A stretch of 64,000 bases of DNA from Qipengyuania sp. JC766 (GTDB taxonomy: Bacteria; Pseudomonadota; Alphaproteobacteria; Sphingomonadales; Sphingomonadaceae): NCBI RefSeq assembly GCF_040717445.1, contig NZ_JBFEFL010000001.1, forward strand, positions 1,932,001 through 1,996,000, in the 5' to 3' direction. A program made the position numbers and the translations under genes. Within the stretch, counting starts at the first letter, position 1. Every line of letters begins with the position of its first letter. This document shows, in pieces, positions 9,062 through 19,410 of this stretch. The notes under the pieces are model-generated. The model saw only the letters and a list, made by a program, of their open reading frames with translations, did not search any database and had not been told where the DNA came from.

Positions 9062-9748
9062 ATGCGACCTGCCACGACATCGGGCGTGACTGCGGGATCG
9101 GCACAGACGGGGGCGCCGGGGGGCGTCATTTCGAGCGAAGGCTACGAAGCCGTGCGCGCGGACGAATCGATCCAGTACGCGCCCGTCGAGATGCCGAAAG
9201 CAGAGCCGCGCGAACCGGGCTGGCTGGACGCGTTCTTCGAATGGCTCGGGGATCTTCTGTCCCCATTGGCAAAACTCTTCGGCGCCTCTTGGTTCATCGT
9301 GCAGTGGATCCTGATCGCACTTGCGGTCGCGATGGTCGCCTATCTGATCTGGAAGATCGTCGAGCCGGCGCTCGAATTCCGCAATGAGCGCGACAAGGGG
9401 GTCGAAACCGACTGGGTCCCCGAACGATCGGAAGCGATCGCCTTGCTGGAAGATGCCGATCGCCTGGCGGCGGAGGGACGTTACGACGAGGCCACGCACC
9501 TGCTCCTGATTCGCAGCGTGGGCCAGATCGCGGCCGCGCGGCCGGAATGGGTCGAACCGTCCAGCACGGCGCGTGAACTCGCCCGCCTGCAGGCGTTGCC
9601 GGAAGCGGCGCGCACGGCATTCGGCGTGATTGCCGAGCGGGTGGAACGGAGCCTGTTCGCACTCAAGTCGCTCGGCCGGGAAGACTGGCAGGCCGCGCGC
9701 GACGCCTATGCACGGTTCGCGCTCCAGCGCCTCGGAGGATCGGCGTGA
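9062..9748 (+). CDS. DUF4129 domain membrane protein, first gene of MoxR cluster
   Basis: About 228 aa. A soluble N-terminal stretch is followed by one strong membrane segment (WFIVQWILIALAVAMVAYL) and a cytoplasmic C-terminal DUF4129 domain with the helical region DRLAAEGRYDEATHLLL. In related clusters DUF4129 proteins accompany MoxR/DUF58 envelope systems. The start is uncertain: ATG 9062 was chosen, but a TTG at 9047 is in frame and there is no strong Shine-Dalgarno for either. The last codons overlap the next start (GTGA at 9745). Confidence 0.8.
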   Translation: MRPATTSGVTAGSAQTGAPGGVISSEGYEAVRADESIQYAPVEMPKAEPREPGWLDAFFEWLGDLLSPLAKLFGASWFIVQWILIALAVAMVAYLIWKIVEPALEFRNERDKGVETDWVPERSEAIALLEDADRLAAEGRYDEATHLLLIRSVGQIAAARPEWVEPSSTARELARLQALPEAARTAFGVIAERVERSLFALKSLGREDWQAARDAYARFALQRLGGSA

Positions 9749-11108
9749 GCGCGCGGGGCGGCAACACCTTCGACCCCAAGGTGGTCTTCGGCCTGCTGGT
9801 ATTTGGCGCTCTGGCGTTCTTCCTCACGCTCTATTTCATCGGCACCGGCCAGACCGGGCAAAGCGAGAACGACGGGGCCCCTCACGCCGGTGGCAAGGGG
9901 CTAGTCGGATATGCGGCGATCGCGCGCCTGCTGGAAGAAGAGGGCCACGAGGTCGAGCTGCTGCGCAGCCAGGGCAATCTGGACGACGAGGGCCTGCTGG
10001 TCCTGACCCCGCCCAAGTTCGCCGATCCGGAGGAAGTGGCGGAGGCTATCGACCGGCGGCGCTATATCGGCCCGACCCTGCTGATCCTCCCCAAATGGAA
10101 CGCGATGGAAGCGTCCATGATGAGCGAGGACGCGAAGGACGGCTGGGTCACGCTGTTCGGCACTTCCGAACCGCAATGGGCGGAGGAGCTCGACGAGGAT
10201 TTCAACTCCAGCTTCATCGAGACGCAACGGCGGATCGATGTCGAGCTCGATATCAAGCCGCGCAAGGGCGGTTTCGCGGGTCTCGATCGGCGCGGCGCCC
10301 TGCCGGACGAGAGCCAGGTGCAAGCCATGGAGAACGGCAATGTCCGTCCCATGGTGCTCTCCCCCGACGGAGCCATCTTGGTCGGATACCTACAGGACTG
10401 GGGCGAGTACCCGGTGCTGGAGGACGCGCTGGGCGACGCGCCCCCTCCCGCCGCTGCGACGGACGACAATCCGCCGAGCGTGACCATGTCGATCAATCCT
10501 GCAGACGAGGACTATTCCGACGAGGGTCTCTGGGCCGTGGTGGTCGTTGCCGAGCCGGACCTCATCAACAATTACGGGATGGCCGACCGGACCCGTGCGG
10601 AACTGGCCCACTACATCGTCGACCTGACGATGGAGGGGGAGGATCTGCCGGTCATGTTCGACCTCACTTTCAACGGTATCGGGCAGACGCAGAACCTGCT
10701 GACGCTGGCCTTCATCCCGCCCTTCCTGGCGGCGACGCTGTGCCTCATCATCGCAATGATCGTGGTCGCCTGGCGCGCGCTGCGGCGGTTCGGCCCGGCC
10801 GTGGCGGAGGGGCGCGACATTGCCTACGGCAAGGCGCGGCTGGTGCGAAACAGCGCGTCCTTCATCCAGCGCACGCGCCGTCACCACCTGCTGTCGCAGC
10901 CCTATGCCGACCTCATGCGCGAGCGGCTGGCGCGGACGCTGGCGGTACGCCGCAGTGACGATGAAGCGCTCGACCGCGCGCTTGCCGGGCGCCTGAACGA
11001 CGAGGAACCGCCCAGTCGCCGTCTTTCCGCCCTGGAGAACGCGCGCACGCCGCAAGACATGCTGCGCGCAGCCGACGCGCTCAAAGATCTCGAAAGGAAA
11101 CTGGCCCG

Positions 11109-11112
<4 letters not shown>
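9745..11112 (+). CDS. DUF4350 domain membrane protein
   Basis: 455 aa. A membrane segment near the N-terminus ([19 protein letters not shown]) is followed by a large DUF4350-like extracytoplasmic domain whose core resembles GATase/ThuA-like folds ([25 protein letters not shown]). A second membrane segment lies near residue 325 ([17 protein letters not shown]) before a basic cytoplasmic tail. The GTG start overlaps the DUF4129 stop and follows a strong GGAGGA. The end overlaps the MoxR ATG (ATGA). Function unknown. Confidence 0.8.
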
Positions 11113-12071
<959 letters not shown>

Positions 12072-12078
12072 ACCCTCG

Positions 12079-13407
12079 ATGACCTTTCCCATCCTCCCCA
12101 CCGTGCGCGCGGCCTGGATCGCCGCGCTGGCCGCCCCGGTCGCGGTGGTCCTCGCCGCGATCGCGCCGGGGTCCTGGGCGATCGCGCCCGCGGCGGGCGT
12201 GGCGCTGCTGGTGCTGGTGCTGCTGGACGGGCTGCTCGCGGGCAGGCTGGCCGACTGGCAGATCACCGCGCCCGCGGACACCGAAGTGGGCGAGCCGATG
12301 CAGCTGGGCATCATCGCGGAATTCCGCGGCCGTGTCAGTCTCGGCCGGCCCGATGCGGCGATCGAGATCGACCCGCGCCTGCACGAGGATGGCCGCACCG
12401 AAATGCCGCTGGATTGGGACCGCGCCACCGAAAGCTGGCAGGGCGCGTCCACCCTCACGCCCGGCCGGCGCGGCCCGGCGCCCGTCAGCCGGATGTGGCT
12501 GCGCTGGACCGGCCCGCTCGGCCTCGGCGCGCGCCAATCGCAGCGCGACGTCGAGCACACCGTGCGCGTCTGGCCCGACCTGTCGCCGGTAAGGAGCCCC
12601 GAGCTCCAGCATTTCCTGCGCGATGCGACCTTCGGCCTCATCGCACGGCGCATTCGCGGCGAAGGAACCCAGTTCGAGGCGCTGAGCGAATACGAGGCCG
12701 GGATGGATCGCCGCCGGATCGACTGGAAGGCGAGCGCGCGGCACACCAAGCTCTACGCCCGCGAGAACGAAAGCGAGCGCAACAACCAGATCGTGTTCGC
12801 CTTCGATTGCGGGCAGACCATGTGCGAGCCCATCGACGGACTGCCGCGCATCGACCGGGCGGTCAGCGCCGCGCTTACCGCGTCCTATGTCGCGCTGAAA
12901 GGCGGCGACCGGGTGGCGCTGTTCGGCTTCGCCCAGCGGCCGGAAATCTTCACGCCGTTCGTCGGCGACACGCGCGCCTTCCACCGGCTGCAATCGGCGG
13001 CGGGCGAACTCGACTACCACACCGAGGAACCCAACTTCACCCTCGCCCTCGCCACGTTGACCGCGCGCCTCCAGCGCCGGTCGATGGTGGTGCTGTTCAC
13101 CGATTTCACCGATCCGACGGGCGCGGAAATGATGATCGAGAGCGTGGGGCGGCTGGTCGACAAGCACCTGGTGCTGTTCGTGACCATGGAGGACGCGGAA
13201 CTGGACGGCCTCGTCTCGGCCGATCCGCGCACCATGAACGACCTCGCCGTGGCGGTCAGTGCGGAACAGCTTGTGCGCCAGCGCCGCGTCGTGCTCGAAC
13301 GGCTGCGCCGCATGGGCGTGGACATCATCGAGGCACCGTGGGACCAGATCGGCTACCGGCTGATCGATTCCTATCTCGACATCAAACGCTCCGGCGCGAT
13401 CGGCTAG
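12079..13407 (+). CDS. DUF58 domain protein (VWA-like partner of MoxR)
   Basis: 442 aa. Two N-terminal membrane segments (residues ~10-50) are followed by a beta-rich region and the DUF58 signature GEGTQFEALSEYEAGMDRR...DWKASARH near residue 195. The following VWA-like fold has FAFDCGQTM where a MIDAS DxSxS would be, so the metal site is degenerate. It starts 7 bp after MoxR. DUF58 proteins are standard MoxR partners; the client of this pair is unknown. Confidence 0.9.
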   Translation: MTFPILPTVRAAWIAALAAPVAVVLAAIAPGSWAIAPAAGVALLVLVLLDGLLAGRLADWQITAPADTEVGEPMQLGIIAEFRGRVSLGRPDAAIEIDPRLHEDGRTEMPLDWDRATESWQGASTLTPGRRGPAPVSRMWLRWTGPLGLGARQSQRDVEHTVRVWPDLSPVRSPELQHFLRDATFGLIARRIRGEGTQFEALSEYEAGMDRRRIDWKASARHTKLYARENESERNNQIVFAFDCGQTMCEPIDGLPRIDRAVSAALTASYVALKGGDRVALFGFAQRPEIFTPFVGDTRAFHRLQSAAGELDYHTEEPNFTLALATLTARLQRRSMVVLFTDFTDPTGAEMMIESVGRLVDKHLVLFVTMEDAELDGLVSADPRTMNDLAVAVSAEQLVRQRRVVLERLRRMGVDIIEAPWDQIGYRLIDSYLDIKRSGAIG

Positions 13408-13420
13408 GGAGGGAACCGGC

Positions 13421-14503
13421 ATGGCCTCAGCAAGCGCAACCATCCGGCCCGCCGTCCGCGGCGAGGCGCCTTCGGCCGCGATCGAGGCACCGAGCGCGAT
13501 CGAGGTCGCGGCGCTCCGGTCCGACCGGTTCCGGATCGAGCGGGAGGACGACTGGCGGCGGCTGGAAGCGATCCTCGACCGGATCGAGAGCGGCCGTCTG
13601 CGCAAGCTTTCGGACGACGACGTGCTGGCGCTCCCCGCCCTCTACCGTACCGCCGCGTCCAGCCTTGCCGTCGCGCGCGAGACCTCGCTCGACGCGGCGA
13701 CCATCGCCTATCTCGAATCACTGGTGCAGCGCGCCTGGTTCCAGGTTTACGGCCCCCGGGTCGGCTTCGTCCGCTGGCTGCGCGGGTTCCTGGGTGGCGG
13801 GCTGAGCCAGGCGGTGCGCGACATCTGGCTGGAAATCTGCATCGCGCTTGCCGTCATGGTCGCGGGCACGGTGGTCGGCTGGCTGCTGGTCGCGCGCGAT
13901 ACGGAATGGTTCTACACGCTGGTGCCTTCGCAATTCACCGACAGCCGCCAGCCCGGGGCCAGCCGCGAGGTATTGCGCGAAAGCCTGGCGGTGACGGAAT
14001 ACGAAGGCGGCATGTCCGCCTTCGCGGCGCAGCTCTTCACCAACAATACGGGCGTGTGCATCCTCGCCTTCGCGCTCGGCTTCGCGTTCGGCGTGCCCAC
14101 GCTGCTGCTGCTGATCTACAACATGGCGGTGCTGGGCGCGATGCTGTGGCTCTACAACAGCCAGGGCCTTTTGCCCGAATTCGCCGCCTGGCTGGCCGTC
14201 CACGGCACGACCGAATTCTTCGCCATCCTGCTGGCGGGCGCGGCGGGCCTTCACGTCGGGCGCAAGATGGCGTTCCCGGGCCGGCGCACCATCCTCAACG
14301 CGACGGCCGAAGGCGGCCGGCGCGGGGCGATGGTGCTGGTCGGCTGTTCCATCATGCTGATCTTCGCGGCCCTGCTGGAAGCCTTCCCGCGGCAGATGGC
14401 GACGGCGGAGACGCGGGCGCTGCTGGGCGGTTTCATGCTGATCTTCTGGCTGACCTATTTCTTCGCCTTCGGCCGCGGTCGCCCGAAGGAGGAAACGGCA
14501 TGA
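13421..14503 (+). CDS. SpoIIM-like (stage II sporulation protein M family) membrane protein
   Basis: 360 aa. A cytoplasmic helical N-terminal half (residues 1-130) is followed by about five membrane segments, including FAFGVPTLLLLIYNMAVLGAM and the conserved VHGTTEFFAILLAGAAGLHVG, the hallmark of SpoIIM-like proteins outside spore formers. SpoIIM in Bacillus localises peptidoglycan hydrolases, which hints at an envelope role. A strong GGGAGGGAA precedes the ATG, and the stop overlaps the RDD gene start. Confidence 0.88.
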   Translation: MASASATIRPAVRGEAPSAAIEAPSAIEVAALRSDRFRIEREDDWRRLEAILDRIESGRLRKLSDDDVLALPALYRTAASSLAVARETSLDAATIAYLESLVQRAWFQVYGPRVGFVRWLRGFLGGGLSQAVRDIWLEICIALAVMVAGTVVGWLLVARDTEWFYTLVPSQFTDSRQPGASREVLRESLAVTEYEGGMSAFAAQLFTNNTGVCILAFALGFAFGVPTLLLLIYNMAVLGAMLWLYNSQGLLPEFAAWLAVHGTTEFFAILLAGAAGLHVGRKMAFPGRRTILNATAEGGRRGAMVLVGCSIMLIFAALLEAFPRQMATAETRALLGGFMLIFWLTYFFAFGRGRPKEETA

Positions 14504-15408
14504 GCGACGTCCTCGCACCCCATCTGGCACACACCGCCAAGCGCCGCCGGACGCGGATCACGCCCGAAGGCGTCGCCCTGCCCTTCACCGTGGCGACGCG
14601 CGGCGCGCGGGCGGGCGCGTTCATACTCGACTACTTCATCCTGATGGCAGGCGCCGTGCTGTTCACCCTGCTGCTGGGCACGTTCTACAGCCGGCTCGGC
14701 CTCAGCGGTTCGATCAACGGTTCGGGCGAATTCATCGTCATCCTGTGGACGCTGTTCTGGTTCGTCGCCTGGAACGGCTATTTCATGATCATGGAACTGA
14801 GCCCGCGCGGCGCCACCTGGGGCAAGCGGGCGGTCGGCATCCGCGTGGCCGCGCGCGACGGGACCCGGCTGACGCCCGAAGCGGTGATCGCGCGTAACCT
14901 AGTGCGCGACATCGAGCTGTTCCTGCCGCTGGTGCTGATCATGACCAATTCGTTCTTCGGCGGCAGCGGGCCTGCGGGCTGGGCCGGGCTGGCATGGTTC
15001 CTGGTCTTCCTGCTGTTCCCCTTCTTCAACAAGGACGCGCTGCGCGCGGGCGACGTCATCGCCGGCACATGGGTGGTCGAGAAGCCGAAGATAAAGCTGG
15101 CCGACGCCCTGTCCGCCGAAGGCGCGGCACGCGCGGGCAAGAGTGCGGTGACCGGTGCGAAATACGAATTCGGCGAGGAGGAGCTGGCCGTTTACGGCGA
15201 ATACGAACTGCAGACGCTGGAACGGGTGCTGCGCGAGGGGCGGCCCGATGCGATGGACGCGGTGACCGACGCGATCTGCAACAAGATCGGCTGGAACCCC
15301 GGCAAGGGGGACGAGCGCGCCTTCCTCGAAAGCTTCTACGCCCAGCTGCGCGCCAGGCTGGAAAACGACATGCGCTTCGGCAAGCGCAAGGCGGACAAAT
15401 ACTCGTGA
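14500..15408 (+). CDS. RDD family membrane protein
   Basis: 302 aa. The RDD domain begins around residue 33 (RGARAGAFILDYFIL, containing the Arg and Asp that name the family), with three to four membrane segments to residue ~190, followed by a cytoplasmic tail rich in charged helices (YEFGEEELAVYGEYELQTLE). The tail resembles extensions found on RDD proteins of MoxR clusters. RDD proteins have been linked to ion transport, but the role here is inferred only from context. ATGA overlap at the start, GTGA overlap at the end. Confidence 0.85.
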   Translation: MSDVLAPHLAHTAKRRRTRITPEGVALPFTVATRGARAGAFILDYFILMAGAVLFTLLLGTFYSRLGLSGSINGSGEFIVILWTLFWFVAWNGYFMIMELSPRGATWGKRAVGIRVAARDGTRLTPEAVIARNLVRDIELFLPLVLIMTNSFFGGSGPAGWAGLAWFLVFLLFPFFNKDALRAGDVIAGTWVVEKPKIKLADALSAEGAARAGKSAVTGAKYEFGEEELAVYGEYELQTLERVLREGRPDAMDAVTDAICNKIGWNPGKGDERAFLESFYAQLRARLENDMRFGKRKADKYS

Positions 15409-16313
15409 CGCTGTCGCGCAGACATTTCCTCGCCGGGACCGGCGCGCTGGGCGTGGCCGCCTGCACGACGCCGGGCGGGAGCGACGGGCTCGGCCCGCTG
15501 CGGGACGAACTGGCGGCGGCGGAGCTGCGGGGCAACGGGACGCTGAGCGTTTCCATCCTCGACACGGGCAGCGGGCGCAGCCTGTCCCATGCCGGCTACG
15601 CCCGGGTGGCCCATTGTTCGTCGTTCAAGCTGTCGCTGGCGGCGCTGGTCATGCAGCGGATCCGGGCCGGGACGCTGGACGCGAACGAGACCCTGCGCTG
15701 GAGCGAGACGGACCTCGTGGAATATTCGCCGGTGACGCAAGGCTGGACCGCGCGCGGGGCGACGCCGCTGGAACTGGCCGAGGCGACCCAGAAAACCTCC
15801 GACAATACGGCGGCGAACGTGCTGCTGAAGCGGCTGGGTGGACCGGAGGAACTGACGCGGTTCTGGCGCGCGCTGGGCGACGAGAGCAGCCGGCTGGACC
15901 GCTACGAGCCGGAATTGAACCACGTGCCGCCGGGCGAGATCATGGACACGACCACGCCCGACGCGATGGCGATGACGGTCGCGAAGCTGCTGACAGGCGA
16001 CGTGCTGGCGCCGGAAGACCGGCGCATGCTGAGGCAGTGGACCATCGACACGCAGACCGGTCTGCAGCGCGTGCGCGCGGGCCTGCCGCAGGGCTGGGTC
16101 GCGGGCGACAAGACCGGGACCAGCCTGTGGCCGGACATGCGCAGCATCTATGTCGATGTGGGTTTCGCGCAGCCGCCCGGCCGCCCGCCGATCGTGTTCG
16201 CCGCCTATTTCCGCTCCGCCGGGACCGACGCGACGGTCGATCCCGTGGCGCAGAACGTCTTCGCGGAAGTCGGAACGGTACTGGCGCGCTTCGCGGCGCT
16301 GGCCGGAAGTTAG
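15405..16313 (+). CDS. Class A beta-lactamase-like serine hydrolase, predicted Tat lipoprotein
   Basis: 302 aa from a GTG that overlaps the RDD stop. The N-terminus has a twin-arginine motif SRRHFL and a lipobox VAAC (Cys20), so export by Tat and lipid anchoring are likely. All class A catalytic motifs are in order: SSFK with nucleophile Ser72 and Lys75, SDN at 132-134, EPELN (Glu168 and Asn172, matching the Ambler 166/170 pair), and KTG at 236-238. A Cys immediately precedes the catalytic Ser as in some carbapenemases, but the position equivalent to 238 is Ser, so no matching disulfide. Could be a true lactamase or an envelope enzyme of the MoxR cluster. Confidence 0.9.
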   Translation: MTLSRRHFLAGTGALGVAACTTPGGSDGLGPLRDELAAAELRGNGTLSVSILDTGSGRSLSHAGYARVAHCSSFKLSLAALVMQRIRAGTLDANETLRWSETDLVEYSPVTQGWTARGATPLELAEATQKTSDNTAANVLLKRLGGPEELTRFWRALGDESSRLDRYEPELNHVPPGEIMDTTTPDAMAMTVAKLLTGDVLAPEDRRMLRQWTIDTQTGLQRVRAGLPQGWVAGDKTGTSLWPDMRSIYVDVGFAQPPGRPPIVFAAYFRSAGTDATVDPVAQNVFAEVGTVLARFAALAGS

Positions 16314-17440
16314 TCCGCCGCGTCCTCGCCGTAGATCGCGACCTCGTTCAGCCCCGCACTGTCCGCGCGGCCGCGATACATGCCGGGCGTGTTGAAGCTG
16401 AAGATCGTATGGCCCTCCGCCGTGACGACGATCACCCCGCCATCGCCGCCGAGTTCCTTCACCTCGGCCATGACGCTGTCGGAGATGTGCTGGGTAACTT
16501 CAGGTGCCACGGGGATAGCGATTAACTCGACCAGAGGTATCGATTTATCTGCGTCCTCGGGACTGTTCATCGCTTTGCTTATTGCGGAGGCTACCGCCTC
16601 CGGGTCCATCGTACGGCCCACTTTAAGCAACGTACAAATCTCCTGCGCCACGCCCACGCGGATGAAATACTCGCCCGCGCCGGTCGCGCTGACGGCGCAG
16701 CTGCGATTGTCGGCGTAGGTGCCCGCGCCGATCACCGGGGCATCGCCGATGCGGCCCCAGCGCTTGCCGGTCATCCCGCCGGTCGAGGTGCCTGCGGCGA
16801 GGTTGCCGTCCATGTCCAGCGCCACCGCGCCGACCGTGCCGTATTTGTGGTCCACGTCCTGCGCGGAAAGCCGGTCCGCCTTCATCCGCTCCAGCGCCTC
16901 GCGCCGGCGGTCGGTCTCGAAATAGGCGGGCGGCTCGGTCGCGATGCCGGGGGCCATGTCGCGCACGAACTGCTCCGCCCCGGCCCCGCTCAGGAACACG
17001 TGCCGCCCGTCGTCGCGCACGGCATCGGCCAGCAGGATCGGGTTGCGGATCGAGGTCACGCCCGTCACCGCGCCTGCGCTCCGGTCGCGCCCGTCCATGA
17101 TCGCCGCGTCCATCTCGATCCGGCCGTCCCAGGTGAAGACCGACCCGCGCCCAGCGTTGAACAGTGGCGAATCCTCCATCGGGACGATCGCCGCCTTCAC
17201 CGCGTCCATCGCGCTGCCGCCTTCGCGAAGGACCCGCGCGCCCGCATCGAGCGCGGCCTGCAGCGCGGCGCGGTACTCGGCCTCCTGCTCGGCCGTCATG
17301 TTCTCGCGCAGGATGGTCCCCGCCCCGCCATGGATCGCGATCGACCAGCGCGGATCCTCGTCCGGCAAAGCCTCCTGCGCCAGGGCCGCCGGCGCCAGAA
17401 CCAAGGAAAAAGCAAGAAAAATGAAACGAAAACGGCACAT
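16310..17440 (-). CDS. Isoaspartyl peptidase / plant-type L-asparaginase, exported
   Basis: An N-terminal nucleophile hydrolase of 376 aa. It starts with a signal peptide (MCRFRFIFLAFSLVLAPAALAQ), then WSIAIHGGAGTI. The autocleavage/nucleophile site is KYGTVGAVAL, where Thr becomes the new N-terminus, and the substrate loop is STGGMTGKRWGRIGDAPVIG. It removes isoaspartyl or Asn/Asp side chains, probably in the periplasm. Between QEIC and LGGDGGVIV lie about 60 residues, longer than I expect for the family, with AT-rich codons (about 16480-16640). Start at 17440 because GGGGAGA lies 6 nt upstream. Ends in 4-bp overlap with the beta-lactamase-like gene. Confidence 0.88.
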   Translation of the reverse strand: MCRFRFIFLAFSLVLAPAALAQEALPDEDPRWSIAIHGGAGTILRENMTAEQEAEYRAALQAALDAGARVLREGGSAMDAVKAAIVPMEDSPLFNAGRGSVFTWDGRIEMDAAIMDGRDRSAGAVTGVTSIRNPILLADAVRDDGRHVFLSGAGAEQFVRDMAPGIATEPPAYFETDRRREALERMKADRLSAQDVDHKYGTVGAVALDMDGNLAAGTSTGGMTGKRWGRIGDAPVIGAGTYADNRSCAVSATGAGEYFIRVGVAQEICTLLKVGRTMDPEAVASAISKAMNSPEDADKSIPLVELIAIPVAPEVTQHISDSVMAEVKELGGDGGVIVVTAEGHTIFSFNTPGMYRGRADSAGLNEVAIYGEDAAD

Positions 17441-17560
17441 GCGGATTCTCCCCATGAGCCCTGCTAGCGCACACAGCGCGGCGGGCGCAATCGGCTGGAA
17501 TTTCGGATTGCCGCCCGTCTGTGGTAGTCCGGGGGCGACAGCAAACGGGGAGAAACGACG

Positions 17561-18817
17561 ATGAACCGATATCGCTTCAACGAGGATCTGGCGATGGAGC
17601 TGCTGACCAAGGCAGTCTTCGTCATCGCCATCCTGATTGTCACCTGGATACTGGCCAAGGCGGCCAAGTGGGCCTTTGCCAAACTGGTCGACAACATCGC
17701 CTTCCTCCAGCGCGACACCAGCAGCGGGGCATCGCTGGGCGAATCGCTGGGCAAGATCATCTCCCTCCTCATCTGGCTGTTCGGCCTCCTGGGCGTGCTG
17801 ACCGTCCTCGAACTGGGCGGCGTCATGAGCCCGATCCAGAACCTGCTGAACAACATCGTCGCCTTCGTGCCGAACCTGATCGGGGCGGCGCTGATCTTCT
17901 TCATCGGCGTGATGGTCGCAGGGATCGTGCGCGATCTCGTCGTCACTTCGCTGGCCACGGTCAATTTTGACAAGTGGGCCAATCGCGGCGGCATCGACGA
18001 CGTCACGGGCAACACCGCGATCAGCAAGACCATCGGCACGATCGTCTACGTCCTGATCGTCATCCCGGTGGCCATCCTGGCGCTCGATGCACTCGATCTC
18101 GAAACGATCAGCGGCCCTGCCAGCAACATGCTCAACATGATCCTGGCCGCCATCCCGAACATCATCGGCGCCGCCCTGCTGCTCGGCATCGGCTACCTGA
18201 TCAGCCGGTTCGTGGTGCAGATCCTGGAAGAAGTGCTGCCGGGTCTGGGCGTTGACCGGTCGCTGCAGGCGACGGGCCTCGTCGGAACGGGCACCAGCGC
18301 GTCGAGCATCATTTCGCGCATCGTGCAGGTGGCGATCATCATCTTCTTCGCCATCGCCGCCACCCGCCTGCTGGGCTTCCCGGAACTGACCGCGATCCTC
18401 GACCAGGTCCTCGAACTGGGTGGACGCGTCGTGTTCGGCGCGGTGGTCATCGGCTTCGGCTTCCTGATCGCCAACCTGCTCGCCCGCCTCATCGCGGGCA
18501 GCGAGGAAGGCAGCAGCACTGCGGCCACCATCGTGCGCTATGCCACGATCTTCCTGTTCACCTTCATGGGCCTCAATTTCACGGGCGTGGGCGAAGTCAT
18601 CACCGGCACCGCCTTCAGCGCCATCGTGATCGGCGCATCGGTGGCGGGCGCGCTGGCCTTCGGTCTCGGCGGCCGCGAATGGGCCGCCCGCCAGCTGGAA
18701 AAGCTTGAGAACGGCCACGCGATCGGTGACGGCACGCCGCCGGCTTCGCAGCCGCCGCGCAAGCCCGCCCCGCCCGCCGCGCCCAAGTCCGACGATCCGC
18801 TGCCCCCGGGGGCCTGA
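17561..18817 (+). CDS. Mechanosensitive-channel-type membrane protein with TM-helix repeats (CmpX-like)
   Basis: 418 aa with at least ten hydrophobic segments. It contains repeated units of the TM_helix type, each with the pattern NLLNNIVAFVPNLIGAALI and NMLNMILAAIPNIIGAALL (about residues 100 and 190), plus a third near residue 270. The C-terminus is a cytoplasmic Pro/Ala-rich tail. Such proteins are annotated as mechanosensitive channels; CmpX of Pseudomonas affects envelope stress. The ATG follows GGGGAGAAACGACG. Confidence 0.8.
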   Translation: MNRYRFNEDLAMELLTKAVFVIAILIVTWILAKAAKWAFAKLVDNIAFLQRDTSSGASLGESLGKIISLLIWLFGLLGVLTVLELGGVMSPIQNLLNNIVAFVPNLIGAALIFFIGVMVAGIVRDLVVTSLATVNFDKWANRGGIDDVTGNTAISKTIGTIVYVLIVIPVAILALDALDLETISGPASNMLNMILAAIPNIIGAALLLGIGYLISRFVVQILEEVLPGLGVDRSLQATGLVGTGTSASSIISRIVQVAIIIFFAIAATRLLGFPELTAILDQVLELGGRVVFGAVVIGFGFLIANLLARLIAGSEEGSSTAATIVRYATIFLFTFMGLNFTGVGEVITGTAFSAIVIGASVAGALAFGLGGREWAARQLEKLENGHAIGDGTPPASQPPRKPAPPAAPKSDDPLPPGA

Positions 18818-18873
18818 TCGGGCACGCGAACCCTTCCCACCGGGAAGCGGGAAAGATAGGGGCGCAGGGTCAC

Positions 18874-19386
18874 ATGATCCTGCGCCCCGTCTCTTCGTCC
18901 GATGTCCCCGCCCTCGCGCAACTGGGCCGGGACAGCTTCTGCGCTGCGTTCGAACATCTCTACCGTCCCGAAGACCTGCGCAATTTCTTGGAAGAAGTGT
19001 ATTCGGAAGACGCCGTGCGCGGCGAGGTGGAGGACGATTTCTGCACCCACAGGCTCGCCTTCGACGGCGATGCGCTGACCGGTTTCGTCAAGATGCGCGC
19101 GCCCAGCTGGTATGCCGAATATTCCGATGCGGCGAACCCGATCGCGCTGGGCCAGCTCTACACCGATCCGGCCCGCACCGGGCAGGGGATCGGCGCGGCG
19201 CTGATGGACTGGGCGCTGGCCTACGCGCGCGACGAGGGGCACGATGCGATCCAGCTGTCGGTCTGGAACGAGAATTACGGCGCCCAGCGCTTCTATGCCC
19301 GCTACGGATTTGCCAAGATCGCCGACATAGACTTCTGGGTCGGCGACCACCGGGACGACGAATTCCTTTACGAACTGCGCCTCTGA
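18874..19386 (+). CDS. GNAT family N-acetyltransferase
   Basis: 170 aa with the GNAT acetyl-CoA loop RTGQGIGAALMDWAL (motif A, about residues 106-120) and the C-terminal motif B region NYGAQRFYARYGFAKI. No signal peptide or second domain. The acceptor substrate cannot be predicted. It sits between the channel gene and the SDR gene on the same strand. Confidence 0.88.
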   Translation: MILRPVSSSDVPALAQLGRDSFCAAFEHLYRPEDLRNFLEEVYSEDAVRGEVEDDFCTHRLAFDGDALTGFVKMRAPSWYAEYSDAANPIALGQLYTDPARTGQGIGAALMDWALAYARDEGHDAIQLSVWNENYGAQRFYARYGFAKIADIDFWVGDHRDDEFLYELRL

Positions 19387-19410
19387 CCCAAGCCTTCAAG
19401 GAGAGAACCC

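Noticed and set aside
15405-16313. Calling the class A enzyme an acquired resistance gene
   Set aside because: Same GC and codon style as its neighbours, overlapping start codon with the RDD gene and no mobile element; it looks native to the cluster.
17441-18718. The minus-strand frame of the isoaspartyl peptidase stays open upstream for over 400 codons
   Set aside because: It runs antisense to the channel gene and reads as His/Gln/Asp-rich shadow sequence. The signal peptide and Shine-Dalgarno at 17440 define the real start.
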